DNA of 64,000 nt from Brevundimonas sp. UBA7506 (GCF_002479495.1 NZ_DLNQ01000005.1:691095-755094), one strand, 5' to 3'. Numbered from the stretch's first letter, positions 42,893-51,619 are shown. Notes: generated from the sequence alone by a model not told the origin. Translations and numbers: made by a program.

Positions 42893-43396
42893 ATGCTCGC
42901 CGGGCTCCGCTATCTCGACAGTCGGTTCAAGGACCATCTTGAATCAGAAACGGGCGCTGAACGCCCTGCCGAACTCTGCCGGCTGTTCGCCATGGTCTCC
43001 ATCATCCGCGAGGAACTGCTTTACCCCCGCTATGTCGATATCGACCGCCCGGTCGTGGACGACCTGATCGCGATCATGGACTTGATGCGGGTCATCGCAG
43101 GCGAGGTGGAGACCGCGACGCCGTCCGAGATTCTGGCGACCCGCGCCTGGATCCGGCAATGGCGGCGTCTATGGCGGGACCACGCCGCCCTCGAGGAGGC
43201 TCCGAACGGCCCGCTTGAGCGGCTAGGCTCCCTCCCTCGCGACGACTATGGCGAAACCGACCTGAAAGAACGGCTGGCCGGGCTGGACGGTCTTTCGGAC
43301 GTGCCGGTTCCGGAGCCGGTCTCCCTGTGGAAATTCCGCAACCACCGCCGCCCTTCGGGCCTCGTCCTCGACGGCCTCGAGTTCGACCAGGCCTAG
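42893..43396 (+). CDS. Hypothetical helical protein, possibly hemerythrin-like
   Basis: A 167-residue mostly helical protein. The start (YLDSRFKDHLESETG...LCRLFAMVSIIREELLYPRYVD) has the F..H...E...EE.LYP pattern of hemerythrin domains but lacks the later paired His, so it may be a degenerate relative. ATG 42893 has AAGGAGG seven bases upstream. A weak palindrome-like site (TGACCA-AAAG-CGGACT, 42809-42824) lies 69 bases upstream. Its end overlaps the convergent Crp/Fnr gene by four bases. Confidence 0.55.
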   Translation: MLAGLRYLDSRFKDHLESETGAERPAELCRLFAMVSIIREELLYPRYVDIDRPVVDDLIAIMDLMRVIAGEVETATPSEILATRAWIRQWRRLWRDHAALEEAPNGPLERLGSLPRDDYGETDLKERLAGLDGLSDVPVPEPVSLWKFRNHRRPSGLVLDGLEFDQA

Positions 43397-44112
43397 ACCG
43401 GCGCCCTCGTCAGCCTCAGATAGGCAGGATCGAACTCCGCCTGCCTGACCAGGGCGTCCCAGTCGCCGATCTCGACGACGCGTCCCGCCCACCTGATCAG
43501 TCCCGCACTACGAAGCTGGGCGATGGACCGGTTGACGTGGACGTCGGACAGACCGAGGACGTCCGCGAGCACGGCCTGGCTGAGCGGCACCTCCATTCTG
43601 CCGCCTCCTGCGCGATGGACGATCTCCAGGCGGAGGTAGAGTTCGCACAGCAGATGGGCGAGCCGCGCCACCGCGGTCCGGCGCCCCAGGCCTGCGACCC
43701 ATTGCCGGTGCACGGCGGCGTCGATCAGGGTGTCCAGCCAGAGCAGGCGGGTGAGATGGGGTTGGTTCTCCGTCAGCCGACGCAGGCCGTCGTGCGGAGA
43801 CTGGGCGACCGTACAACGCGTAAGAGCGACCACTCCATGATCCATGGGGCTCATCATCAGACTGTGAAGATCGACGAAGTCGCCTGGCACGTTCAGTTCC
43901 GTGATCTGCCTTGCGCCGTTCGTCAGCATGACATAGCGGGCGGCGAAGCCGTCGAGGACGAGGGTGCTGACCCCCGGCGACGAATGCTGCCTGACGATGT
44001 CCCGCCCCGCCGGTATGACGATCGGAGGCTGGAGAAGCCCTTCCAGAACCTCCTCCTCTCGCCCGGAGAGTTCATCGCGACGCGACAGCTTCTGGATCAG
44101 GGGGCTGATCAG
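43393..44112 (-). CDS. Crp/Fnr family transcriptional regulator with probable CTG start
   Basis: A 239-residue regulator. The conventional start (ATG 43929) would remove a third of the sensor domain, yet coding character and family pattern run unbroken upstream (SPLIQKLSRRDELS..., IVIPAGRDIVRQ, LVLDGFAARYVML). No ATG, GTG or TTG is in frame there. CTG 44112 lies six bases after GAGGAG and gives the normal family length and N-terminus. An ATG at 44131 is in another frame. The winged helix has SQAVLADVLGLSDVHVNRSIAQL. Confidence 0.8.
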   Translation of the reverse strand: MISPLIQKLSRRDELSGREEEVLEGLLQPPIVIPAGRDIVRQHSSPGVSTLVLDGFAARYVMLTNGARQITELNVPGDFVDLHSLMMSPMDHGVVALTRCTVAQSPHDGLRRLTENQPHLTRLLWLDTLIDAAVHRQWVAGLGRRTAVARLAHLLCELYLRLEIVHRAGGGRMEVPLSQAVLADVLGLSDVHVNRSIAQLRSAGLIRWAGRVVEIGDWDALVRQAEFDPAYLRLTRAPV

Positions 44113-44189
44113 GACGGTCTCCTCGGTGCATGGCGCGCCTGTATAAGCCCCGGGCGGGAGACGCGTTCCGTGACGGGACCGGCTGTCTC

Positions 44190-44420
44190 TCAGTGTCTCG
44201 GGCTGATCTCTCCCCCCGCCGGCGCGACGCCCCTGGCGTCCGACGAGACGTTGAAGCGCAGTTCCCCGTCCTCGAAGACCCGGGCCTCCTGGAATGTCCG
44301 GCTCCCGCCCAGACGGCGCTTCACCTGTGCGACGGCCGCCTGCGCCTCATCGGCGACGACGGTCTCGGTTCTCAGCACGCCAGTCCCGCGTGCGCTGTAG
44401 CAGACGGTGTAAAGGGCCAT
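44190..44420 (-). CDS. 76-residue hypothetical protein in the palindrome regulon
   Basis: A small protein (MALYTVCYSARGTGVLRTETVV) with strand-helix-strand character and a GELRFNVSSDARG end, broadly like the other short strand-helix proteins here. No named family. ATG 44420 has GGAGGCGAC upstream. A GGAAC -35 at the standard distance from a weak palindrome lies 24-67 bases upstream. Confidence 0.55.
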   Translation of the reverse strand: MALYTVCYSARGTGVLRTETVVADEAQAAVAQVKRRLGGSRTFQEARVFEDGELRFNVSSDARGVAPAGGEISPRH

Positions 44421-44443
44421 GTCGCCTCCTGTTCCGGAAGCTC

Positions 44444-44487
44444 AATTCGGCGTCTCGCCCGTCGTTCCTTGTGCACAGAGCCGGACT
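44444..44487 (-). promoter_or_regulatory. Weak palindrome plus EcfG-like promoter
   Basis: TGCACA-GAGC-CGGACT (44472-44487). On the minus strand exactly three bases later is perfect GGAAC (44468-44464), then 16 bases, then AATT (44447-44444). One palindrome arm and the -10 are poor; spacing and -35 are ideal. Confidence 0.4.
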
Positions 44488-44601
44488 CTGACCGCAAACA
44501 GGCCGCGGGCTGCAAGCGTCTTTCCAGACTCCTCTCGCTTTTCCTAACCCATGTAAGTGCGGTTCGCGCCCGGGGCGTCACCTTGTCCTCAGGAGTCCGA
44601 C

Positions 44602-45390
44602 ATGCAAACTATGATCAGCCTCGCCAATACAGGCTGCGGTCTTCATCGTCCGCACCTGGACCTGCACGACCACCCTGTCTTCCAGGCGCTTCCCGACCGC
44701 TTTCAATCCGCCGCTCTGGCCCGGCGCAACCTCACGCGCCTGCCTGCCGGCCAGCCCCTGGAGGAAGACGGCTTTCTCTCCTTTGTTCTGGCGGGTGTTC
44801 TGGGTCTCTTCCCCAATGGCGACGGCATCTGCGTCGCGACCATTGTCGCCGGGTCCGTCCACGGTTGGGATCAGGCCCTGGAACCCGACGGCGACCGCCC
44901 CCTGGCCCGCGCCCTGATCGACACCACCCTTTGCCGCGTGCCCGCCGACTGCGTTGTCGAGAACCTCGGCCGCGACTGGCTGACTCGTCTGGTCGCCCGG
45001 CAGTCATCCGGTCGCCTGAGCGGACTGGCCGCCGAAGCGGCTTGCAACGCCTCCCATCTGGTTCAGCAGCGGCTGGCCAAATGGCTGGTCCGGCTGCATT
45101 GCGGGGCCAACGGCGCGCCTCTCCGCCTGACCCAGGCCGATTTCGGCGCCATGCTCGGCGTCCAGAGGACCAGCGTCAACGCCGCCGCGGGACGGCTCCA
45201 GGCCCAGGGTCTCGTGCGCTTCGGTCGCGGAAAGGTTCAGATTCTGAATCTGGCCGGACTGCGGGCCGCTTCCTGCGGCTGCGGCGATCAGGGAGCGTCC
45301 GCCCCAGTTGCGACGACCGCCTCACTGCGTCCGGCGGAGTCCCCCAGCTGGATCGCGCGCGACGCGCCCCTCCAGGATACGGCCGCCTGA
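44602..45390 (+). CDS. Crp/Fnr family transcriptional regulator
   Basis: A 262-residue regulator, more divergent than the other four. The beta roll is recognisable (about 35-130), and the winged helix reads TQADFGAMLGVQRTSVNAAAGRLQ. Its recognition helix (QRTSVNAAAGRL) differs from the SVHVNRTL type of the others, so its DNA site probably differs too. ATG 44602 has AGGAG six bases upstream. The C-terminal 35 residues are Ser/Ala-rich and overlap the convergent gene at 45288. Confidence 0.85.
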   Translation: MQTMISLANTGCGLHRPHLDLHDHPVFQALPDRFQSAALARRNLTRLPAGQPLEEDGFLSFVLAGVLGLFPNGDGICVATIVAGSVHGWDQALEPDGDRPLARALIDTTLCRVPADCVVENLGRDWLTRLVARQSSGRLSGLAAEAACNASHLVQQRLAKWLVRLHCGANGAPLRLTQADFGAMLGVQRTSVNAAAGRLQAQGLVRFGRGKVQILNLAGLRAASCGCGDQGASAPVATTASLRPAESPSWIARDAPLQDTAA

Positions 45391-45596
45391 TCAGGGGACG
45401 CGGCGACGGGCCTTGAAAGACGTCCCTCCGCCTCGAGCGGCGGGTCAGCTTGGGCGCCGCGCAGAAGATCCTGGCCGGCCAGCACGACGCCGATAGCAGT
45501 CAGGAAAGCCGCGCCCGCCCCGGCGGCCGCCAGGATCCAGGCGCGACGCCTGCCCACTGCCCGGCCCTTGGTGGGAAAAGAAACGACGACGCCCAT
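45288..45596 (-). CDS. Small single-span membrane protein in the palindrome regulon
   Basis: A 102-residue protein with a short basic start, one span (about 18-42) and a hydrophilic periplasmic tail. It overlaps the convergent Crp/Fnr gene by 103 bases, which would normally count against it. A clean palindrome promoter with a perfect CGTT -10 upstream supports it. No family recognised. Confidence 0.5.
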   Translation of the reverse strand: MGVVVSFPTKGRAVGRRRAWILAAAGAGAAFLTAIGVVLAGQDLLRGAQADPPLEAEGRLSRPVAASPDQAAVSWRGASRAIQLGDSAGRSEAVVATGADAP

Positions 45597-45619
45597 GTCT
45601 CCAGCCTTTCAGAGCCCAT

Positions 45620-45664
45620 AACGTCGCGACCGGCGTTGTGGCCGAGACTGTCGTCTGGACGACA
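45620..45664 (-). promoter_or_regulatory. Palindrome plus EcfG-like promoter
   Basis: TGTCGT-CTGG-ACGACA (45649-45664), a perfect six-base inverted repeat differing from consensus at one symmetric base. On the minus strand CGTT (45623-45620) follows 25 bases later; the -35 is weak. The core is 53 bases before ATG 45596. Confidence 0.55.
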
Positions 45665-45816
45665 CTGGCGATCGTCGACAAAGGGAGACGCAGGTGGCCC
45701 GCGGCGACGGCGGTTTTCCTGACGGGCGAGCGTCGGGCTCGGCCTGGATCCGCGCCGGAATAGAGGGCTTGCCGCGCGGGTTGAAATCGTCCGCCCGCGC
45801 AGGCGCAACAACGATC

Positions 45817-46011
45817 TCAGCCGAGCGGCTTCTGGTAGATCTCGCCTTCGGCGGACCGGGCTATGATCCGGGATATTTCATCCAGGACGGCCCGTTCGCC
45901 CCCTGTCGTTCCGGACGATCTCGCCGCCTGCAGAAGGGCGTCGATCTCGCCCAGCTTTCCGGGAAGCGCCGGGAGTTCCACGGTCCGGAAGGTCTGGTCG
46001 TGCATGCTCAT
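45817..46011 (-). CDS. 64-residue hypothetical protein
   Basis: A small soluble protein with a strand-like start (FRTVELPALPGKLGEI) and a C-terminal helix (AVLDEISRIIARS). ATG 46011 has AAGGAG seven bases upstream. A palindrome-like site (AGTCCG-GAAC-CCGACT, 46099-46114) lies 88 bases upstream but lacks a fitting -10. No family recognised. Confidence 0.6.
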   Translation of the reverse strand: MSMHDQTFRTVELPALPGKLGEIDALLQAARSSGTTGGERAVLDEISRIIARSAEGEIYQKPLG

Positions 46012-46248
46012 GGTCCTGCTCCTTGCAACCCAGAAGCAACGCCACGCCCCTCGCCCCGCTCCGTCCGGGCCCTCCAAACACCTTGATCGGCGCCGCAAAG
46101 TCCGGAACCCGACTGAAGGAGCGAGCGCCCCGAAGCCGACGTTGTGTGAATGCGGATTCTTCTCGGGAAGATCGGCAGACGGCCGGCTTCGTGATAGCCC
46201 CCTTTGGCGTAACCGGCCGTCTTCTTCCCGCCGTCGCTCAGCCGGATT

Positions 46249-46464
46249 TCAATAGGAAGACGCCCCGACCCGGCACACTTCCCGCCCTTCCTGACGAACG
46301 ACGACCTCGAGCGAGAAGACGCCGCCCTCCCGGGCTGGCTTTTCGCGCAGGATCTCCGAAAGGAAGAGGACGGCCTCCCGCCAGGCTTCAGCATCCGTGG
46401 ACGCCGCGCCCTGAAGGGCCATCTCCGGGTCCACGCCGCTTAGGATGAAATCATAGGTCGCCAT
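46249..46464 (-). CDS. DUF6894-like small protein in the palindrome regulon
   Basis: A 71-residue protein (MATYDFILSG..., AWREAVLFLSEILRE, FSLEVVVRQEGREVCRV) with the same strand-helix-two-strand order as the protein at 11081 and the first half of 12241. Function unknown. ATG 46464. Its promoter carries a palindrome with one near-perfect and one perfect arm. Confidence 0.6.
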   Translation of the reverse strand: MATYDFILSGVDPEMALQGAASTDAEAWREAVLFLSEILREKPAREGGVFSLEVVVRQEGREVCRVGASSY

Positions 46465-46473
46465 GGAGGCATC

Positions 46474-46518
46474 TACGTCTGGAAGGCCGCCCCGGTCGCA
46501 AGTGGCCGATACCGGACA
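46474..46518 (-). promoter_or_regulatory. Palindrome plus EcfG-like promoter
   Basis: TGGCCG-ATAC-CGGACA (46503-46518). On the minus strand CGTA (46477-46474) follows 25 bases later, with a weak -35 (GCGAC) three bases from the palindrome. The core is 39 bases before ATG 46464, nearer than at the other sites. Confidence 0.5.
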
Positions 46519-46587
46519 CAGCCGCCGACCGCCCATAGCGGCCACCGACGCCCGACTGTCCGAGCGTTGACGGCGTGACAAGCGCCC

Positions 46588-46851
46588 CTAGCGCAGCTGG
46601 CTGTCCTTGCTTCCACGCCGATTGACGCCTCCAGTCACAATTCGCCCGTCCCGACCGGACTGGCAGGAAATACAGGTCACCGCGCCCGGCATGGCCCGCC
46701 GGCGAGCTTCTGGAATGGGGTCGCCGCATTCAAGACAGAACGCCCTGCCGGGTCCGGCGGGCATGCGCGCGCGAGCGGTGAGGACGCCGTCGACCACGGT
46801 GTCGTGAATCTGGTCGAGGACAGCGCCGTCCCGGGTCCAGCCGCCAGCCAT
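46588..46851 (-). CDS. DksA/TraR family C4 zinc-finger protein
   Basis: An 87-residue protein with a helical start (VLDQIHDTVVDGVLTARARM) and a C-terminal C4 zinc finger (FCLECGDPIPEARR and CISCQ, four Cys). This is the short TraR/YbiI-like form without the long DksA coiled coil. Such proteins can bind RNA polymerase and alter promoter choice during stress. An inverted repeat (CCAGTC-N7-GACTGG, about 46915-46933) lies 62 bases upstream. Confidence 0.88.
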   Translation of the reverse strand: MAGGWTRDGAVLDQIHDTVVDGVLTARARMPAGPGRAFCLECGDPIPEARRRAMPGAVTCISCQSGRDGRIVTGGVNRRGSKDSQLR

Positions 46852-47259
46852 GAATGATCGCCTCCGTTTAGGTGATTGAGGATGGGATATAGGCAGGTAG
46901 CGTCCAGTCCCAGCTTGACTGGTCGATCTTCACGGTACGATCCGGACGGCTCCAGGTTGGCGAGACGGCTTGTCCAGGCAGGCGCCAGCCACATAACGAC
47001 GCCGTTTGCAGTTCTCGGCGGTGTGGAAAGTTCGAAGCCCTTGGCGCCGGCAGGCAGACGCGGACATTGAGACCTCGACTGTCCGCGACAGGCGCCTCGG
47101 ATCTCGCGTCGCGCGACTCGAAGGCGGCGATATCTGATGATCTGTACGCACGTGATCCAGAGGCATGCCGTACGTATAATTCTGCCCGTTGCTATACGCA
47201 GACGGGCGCCCGGGGGCGCAGGAGACTGACGGGATGCGGGGGTCGCGGCCGCCTGAGCT
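46852..47259. other. Gap with locally lower GC, no recognised gene
   Basis: About 400 bases. Around 47120-47210 GC falls visibly and ordinary codon bias is lost. It contains the inverted repeat near 46915 upstream of the zinc-finger gene. It separates the stress block from a gene fragment and the respiratory cluster, so it may mark an old insertion or deletion point. Confidence 0.4.
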
Positions 47260-47460
47260 CCGCATGTCTTCCGCAAGGGTCGCCCGCGTACGCTGACACG
47301 CCTCTGGATCAACCAGCCCGAAGACATAGGAGGGATGGAGCGTCGGCAGGGCGACAGCCTTTCTCCCTCCCCGCTCACCCCGATCCGGCCGCGCCCAGAC
47401 GCGCCAGTCCAGCCGGCGCGCCCGTTGGTCGTCGATACGGGCCGCCGTGGCCGTGAGCTT
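47260..47460 (-). pseudogene. Fragment resembling the C-terminus of a uracil-DNA glycosylase
   Basis: About 67 codons in one frame (LTATAAR..., VALPTLHPSYVFGLVDPEA, RATLAEDMR) match the end of family 4/UdgX-type glycosylases, in which a HPSY segment belongs to the active site and is followed by an R...L..DL helix. It has no start and begins exactly where the next gene ends, so the N-terminal two thirds are missing. Similarity is by pattern memory only. Confidence 0.4.
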
Positions 47461-47759
47461 TAGAATGCCAGCGGCGCCGTCTGCCAGAGAACGCCGATCC
47501 CGGCGACCAGAACCCCCATCAGGCCCACCCGCTGTTCCCATGCCACCGGACCGGAGACATCGCCTCGCCCTCTCCAGAGCCACACCGCCGTGGCGATGAT
47601 GGCGAACAGACAGCCCATGCTGAAGGCCAGCCCTATCCAGCGCGCGCTCCCGGCCTCGCTTGACGACCAGACGTCGGCGGCGCTGGAAATCAGATAGACC
47701 CCGACGAAGTGCGCGGCCCAGATCAGCAGGCCGCCGGTCATCCTCAGCCAGCGGGTCAT
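47460..47759 (-). CDS. Small three-span membrane protein of the oxidase cluster
   Basis: A 99-residue protein with three hydrophobic segments (about 7-27, 40-62, 78-97). Its ATG overlaps the stop of the CtaD-CtaE gene (ATGA), so it is translated together with it. Position and shape suggest a small oxidase subunit or assembly partner, but no family name is certain. Confidence 0.65.
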   Translation of the reverse strand: MTRWLRMTGGLLIWAAHFVGVYLISSAADVWSSSEAGSARWIGLAFSMGCLFAIIATAVWLWRGRGDVSGPVAWEQRVGLMGVLVAGIGVLWQTAPLAF

Positions 47760-50302
47760 GTCGCACCGCCCGGGAAGAGGCGGGCCAGGAGGATCACCCC
47801 GATAGCCTGGGCTGCGGTGAAGGCCAGGAAGAGGCTGATCAGGTCCACCGTCGCAGGGCGTTCAGCGGCCAGACGGCCGAACAGGCGCCTCAGCATGACA
47901 TAGACCCCCATCAAGCCGCCGATGGCCGCGAAGGTCCCGGCCCAGCTGAGCAGGGCGTAGACCGAAGCCCCTTGGCTGGAAGCCTCCGGCCGCAATCCGG
48001 TCGCCCACCACGCCCTTCCCTCCAGGATCGTCGCTGCGATCGCCGCGGCGGAGGCCAGCACCAGCAAGCCGGCTGCGGCCGTCACCGCTCTTTCTCGCGC
48101 CAATCGCACGGCCCGCGGCGCTGCGCCGGCGCAAAGCCCGGCCACGACCAGCAGGCTGACGGACGCCATGAACGAGCTGATGGCCGGCGGGGCCTGCCAC
48201 AGGTCCGGCCGTCGGCTCCACAGGAAGACATAGGAGAATGCAGCCAGCAGGCAGACCATGGCGCCGACGACCAGGACGATCACCATGGCCCACCATCCGT
48301 GGCTGGACGGACCTGACACATAGTTGGGCACGCGGATCGACGCCCCGATGTCGGTCGTCTTGCGGGCGTGAGGCGCGTCCAGGAACCAGCACCAGCGCAT
48401 GATGCAGTAGACGGCCAGCACGCCGCTGACGACGGCGGCCGCATAGGCCTGGATGGTCAGGATCAGGAAGAAGCCCGCCGTGAAGACCGCCCCGAACACA
48501 TGCCAGGCCGATGGTCTGGGGATCCGCAGCACATACTGCGGCTCGGCGTTCAGCGGACTGGTGACCAGGGTCTGGCGCTCGCCCCGGGCCGCGCCCGGCA
48601 GGAGGTAGCGGCCCGCCGCCACGTCCCTGGCCAGCCCCCTCTGGTCCCACAAGGGATAGAGGCTCTTCACCACCGGGATCGACCGGACCGAATAGAATCC
48701 GCTGGGCAGCCACTCCAGGCCAGGGCCGTCGTGGATGTTGCCGGCCTCGCGCGGACCAAAGGGCCGGAAGTTGCGGATCATGTCGATGCCCCACAGCAGC
48801 ACCGCCAGCCCGAACATGAAGGCGCCGATGGTCGAGATGAAGTTGGGCAGATCCCAGCCTCTCCCCGGCAGGTAGGTGTAGACCCGCCTCGGCATGCCCA
48901 TCAGCCCGGTCAGGTGCATGGGCATGAAGGCCAGGTTGTGCCCGGCGAACATGAGCCAGAAGATCCACTTCCCCCAAGGTTCGCTCAGGGGCCGCGCGCT
49001 GGACATGGGCAGCCAGTAGTAGATGGCCGCGAACAGGGGGAAGACCATGCCGCCGATCAGGACGTAGTGCAGGTGGGCGACGATAAAATAGCTGTCGTGG
49101 GCCTGCCAGTCGAAGGGCACCATGGCGACCATGACGCCTGTCAGCCCGCCCATGACGAAGATAACCATGCCGCCGACGGCGAACAGGCCCGGCGTCGAAA
49201 ACCGCATCCTGCCCGCCGCCATGGTCGCGATCCAGGCGAAGACCTGAACCCCGGCCGGCACGCTGACCGCCATGGAGGCCGCGCTGAAATAGTTGATGCT
49301 GATCTGCGGCATGCCCGTGGTGAACATGTGGTGGGCCCAGACGCCGAAGCTGATGAAGCCCGTCGCCAGCATGGCCATGACCACCAGGGGATGTCCGACC
49401 AGAGGCGTGCGCGCCATGGCCGGAATGATGGTCGACATGGCCCCCGCCGCCGGCAGGAAGATGATGTAGACCTCCGGGTGTCCGAAGAACCAGAAGAGGT
49501 GCTGCCACAGCACGGGATCGCCGCCCTTGAGCGGATCGAAGAAGGGCCATCCGAGCGCTCTTTCCAGCTCCAGCAGCAGTGTCGCCAGGATGATGGAGGG
49601 GAAGGCGATGATGATCATGCAGGCGAAGATCAGCATGGCCCAGGCGAAGACCGGCAGCTTGTCGAGGGTCATCCCGGGCGCGCGCGTCTTCAGCACCCCG
49701 ACAATGATCTCGATGGCGCCGGCGATGGCCGAGATCTCGATGAAGCCGATGCCCAGCAGCCAGAAGTCGGCGTTGATGCCGGGCGAATAGGTCATGCTGG
49801 TCAGGGGCGGATACATGAACCAGCCCCCGTCCGGCGCCAGGCCGAAGAAAAGCGAGCAGAAAAAGGCCAGTCCCCCGATCAGATAGGCCCAGAAGGCGTA
49901 GGCCCCCAGGCGCGGGAACGGCAGGTCGCGCGCGCCCAGCATCTGCGGCAAGAGCAGGACGCCGAGGGCCTCCACCGCCGGGACGGCGAACAGGAACATC
50001 ATCACCGTGCCGTGCATGGTGAAGATCTGGTTGTAGGTCTCCTGGGCGAGGAAGCCGGTCATCGGCAGGGCCAGCTGGGTCCGCATCAGCAGGGCTAGAA
50101 CCCCGGCCAGTACGAAGAAGAGCATGGCGGCGCCGACATAGTAGACGCCGATGATGTTGTTGTTGGTCGCCGTGATCCATTCCCACGGCGACCGCGGTCC
50201 GCACCAGGCCTGTTCCAGCTGCTCCAGCTCTCCCTCGGGCCGGGGCTCCTTGGTCGGAAAGCGGTCGTACCTGTCGACGTCGAAGCCGGTTTCCGACGTC
50301 AT
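47756..50302 (-). CDS. ctaD: Cytochrome c oxidase subunit I fused to subunit III-like domain
   Basis: An 848-residue heme-copper oxidase. Residues 40-540 are subunit I with twelve spans: MHGTVMMFLF with a haem His, FWFFGHPEVYIIFLP with the copper His, cross-linked Tyr and channel Glu (about 265-279), GVWAHHMFTTGM (two more copper His) and HDSYFIVAHLHYVL (haem His pair). Residues 620-848 add about seven spans resembling subunit III. It reduces oxygen to water while pumping protons. The fused form and partner genes fit a caa3-like enzyme. Confidence 0.93.
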   Translation of the reverse strand: MTSETGFDVDRYDRFPTKEPRPEGELEQLEQAWCGPRSPWEWITATNNNIIGVYYVGAAMLFFVLAGVLALLMRTQLALPMTGFLAQETYNQIFTMHGTVMMFLFAVPAVEALGVLLLPQMLGARDLPFPRLGAYAFWAYLIGGLAFFCSLFFGLAPDGGWFMYPPLTSMTYSPGINADFWLLGIGFIEISAIAGAIEIIVGVLKTRAPGMTLDKLPVFAWAMLIFACMIIIAFPSIILATLLLELERALGWPFFDPLKGGDPVLWQHLFWFFGHPEVYIIFLPAAGAMSTIIPAMARTPLVGHPLVVMAMLATGFISFGVWAHHMFTTGMPQISINYFSAASMAVSVPAGVQVFAWIATMAAGRMRFSTPGLFAVGGMVIFVMGGLTGVMVAMVPFDWQAHDSYFIVAHLHYVLIGGMVFPLFAAIYYWLPMSSARPLSEPWGKWIFWLMFAGHNLAFMPMHLTGLMGMPRRVYTYLPGRGWDLPNFISTIGAFMFGLAVLLWGIDMIRNFRPFGPREAGNIHDGPGLEWLPSGFYSVRSIPVVKSLYPLWDQRGLARDVAAGRYLLPGAARGERQTLVTSPLNAEPQYVLRIPRPSAWHVFGAVFTAGFFLILTIQAYAAAVVSGVLAVYCIMRWCWFLDAPHARKTTDIGASIRVPNYVSGPSSHGWWAMVIVLVVGAMVCLLAAFSYVFLWSRRPDLWQAPPAISSFMASVSLLVVAGLCAGAAPRAVRLARERAVTAAAGLLVLASAAAIAATILEGRAWWATGLRPEASSQGASVYALLSWAGTFAAIGGLMGVYVMLRRLFGRLAAERPATVDLISLFLAFTAAQAIGVILLARLFPGGAT

Positions 50303-51249
50303 TTCAGGCTTTCCAGATAGGCGGACACGTCACGCAGCTCCTGTCCGCCCAGGACGGAATAGGAGGGCATGCGGTTGCCGGGCTTGATGCCCTGGCTGTC
50401 CGCGATCCAACCCGCCATCGTGCCCTGGTTATTGGGCAGGATGCCCGCCCCCAGCGTCTGCCGCGACCCCACATGGGTCAGGTCCGGCCCGGCCAGACCA
50501 TTGGCCTCCGTCCCCCGGATCGTGTGGCAAGCGCCGCAGCCCGAGGCGGTGAACACCGCGGCGCCGGGCAGGCCCGACATCGCCGCTGGAGCAGCCTGTC
50601 TGAGACGCCACGCCGCAAAATCAGCCGGCGAATGGGCCACCACCACCAGTCCCATCAGGGCGTGGGGTCCGCCGCAGTATTCTGCGCACTGGCCCGCATA
50701 GACCCCCGGCGCGTCTGCCTGCAGACGCATGAAGTTTCGCCGGCCGGGAATCATGTCCGTCTTGCCGCCCAGACGCGGGATCCAGACGCTGTGGATCACA
50801 TCCGCGCTTTCAAGCTCCAGCACCACCGGACGACCGGCGGGTATATGGACCTCATTGGCGTCCTGAACGATTTCGCGTCCCCGATCATCCAAGTAGGCCA
50901 CCCGCCACCACCACATCTCGCCGGTGACGCGGATCCGCATCTCGCCCGGACGCGGCGCGTCGGCCACGCGGGCCGTCACGCTCAGGCCGTAGATCAACAA
51001 GCCGGTCAAAACGACGACGGGAAAGGCCAGGCCGCCGATCCACACCAGCTTCTCGCCCGCGACGCGGCGCTTCCACCGACGCGGGCCGAACAGGGCGAGG
51101 CCGAGCGCGACCAGCACCAGGGTCAGCACCATGGCGCCCATGACGAACAGGACCCAGGCGACCGTCGTCACCGGCCCTGCGAAGGGGCCGGCCGGGTCCA
51201 GCACAGGCGGCGGCCAGCCGCTCAGAACGACGGGCGTCTCAATCGTCAT
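50299..51249 (-). CDS. coxB: Cytochrome c oxidase subunit II fused to cytochrome c
   Basis: A 316-residue subunit II with two spans (about 28-52 and 68-92), a CuA domain and a C-terminal cytochrome c. CuA ligands are His153 and CAEYCGGPHALM (Cys188, Cys192, His196, Met199). The haem site is CGACH (238-242), with a later Met in NRMPSY. This is the caa3 layout, in which electrons pass from the fused haem c to CuA. It overlaps ctaD by four bases and the upstream cytochrome c gene by eleven. Confidence 0.93.
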   Translation of the reverse strand: MTIETPVVLSGWPPPVLDPAGPFAGPVTTVAWVLFVMGAMVLTLVLVALGLALFGPRRWKRRVAGEKLVWIGGLAFPVVVLTGLLIYGLSVTARVADAPRPGEMRIRVTGEMWWWRVAYLDDRGREIVQDANEVHIPAGRPVVLELESADVIHSVWIPRLGGKTDMIPGRRNFMRLQADAPGVYAGQCAEYCGGPHALMGLVVVAHSPADFAAWRLRQAAPAAMSGLPGAAVFTASGCGACHTIRGTEANGLAGPDLTHVGSRQTLGAGILPNNQGTMAGWIADSQGIKPGNRMPSYSVLGGQELRDVSAYLESLK

Positions 51250-51619
51250 CGAGCGTATAGAGATAGGCCGCCACGTCGCGGGCTTCGGCGTCGGTCAGGG
51301 GCATGGGCGGCATTCCCGTGTCGGGCAGCAGGGCCGGCGCGTCCCGAACGAAGGCCGCCATCACCGCCGGCTGATTGGGCAGTCGTCCCGCGATCATCGG
51401 TCGCGCCGCCACACCCGCGAGATCCCCGCCGGTTCGCCCCTGGGGCCACCGGACTCCCGGGATGGCGTGGCAGGCCCCGCATCCATGACGCTCGATCAGC
51501 CTCAGCCCTTCGGCGGCGTCCGCCTGGGCCAGCGGACGCGGCGCATTCGTCTTGTCTGCGCAGGCCGTCGTGGCGAAGCACAGTGCCATCGACAGCCGCA
51601 AGGCCCCTATGGTCCGCAT
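51239..51619 (-). CDS. Monohaem c-type cytochrome lipoprotein
   Basis: A 126-residue exported cytochrome with a lipobox (ATTAC, Cys20), haem site CGACH (47-51) and a later Met ligand in the TGMPPMPL segment. It overlaps coxB and is probably the electron donor or an extra electron-transfer subunit. ATG 51619 begins the signal peptide; longer readings of the frame run through the opposite-strand cytochrome and were rejected. Confidence 0.85.
   Translation of the reverse strand: MRTIGALRLSMALCFATTACADKTNAPRPLAQADAAEGLRLIERHGCGACHAIPGVRWPQGRTGGDLAGVAARPMIAGRLPNQPAVMAAFVRDAPALLPDTGMPPMPLTDAEARDVAAYLYTLDDD

Noticed and set aside
44129..44131. ATG as the start of the Crp/Fnr gene at 43393
   Set aside because: It is in a different frame from the regulator; using it requires an unproven one-base correction, whereas CTG 44112 needs none.
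47862..50204. A 780-codon second frame inside ctaD
   Set aside because: Shadow frame; the overlapping frame has all oxidase ligands and membrane spans.
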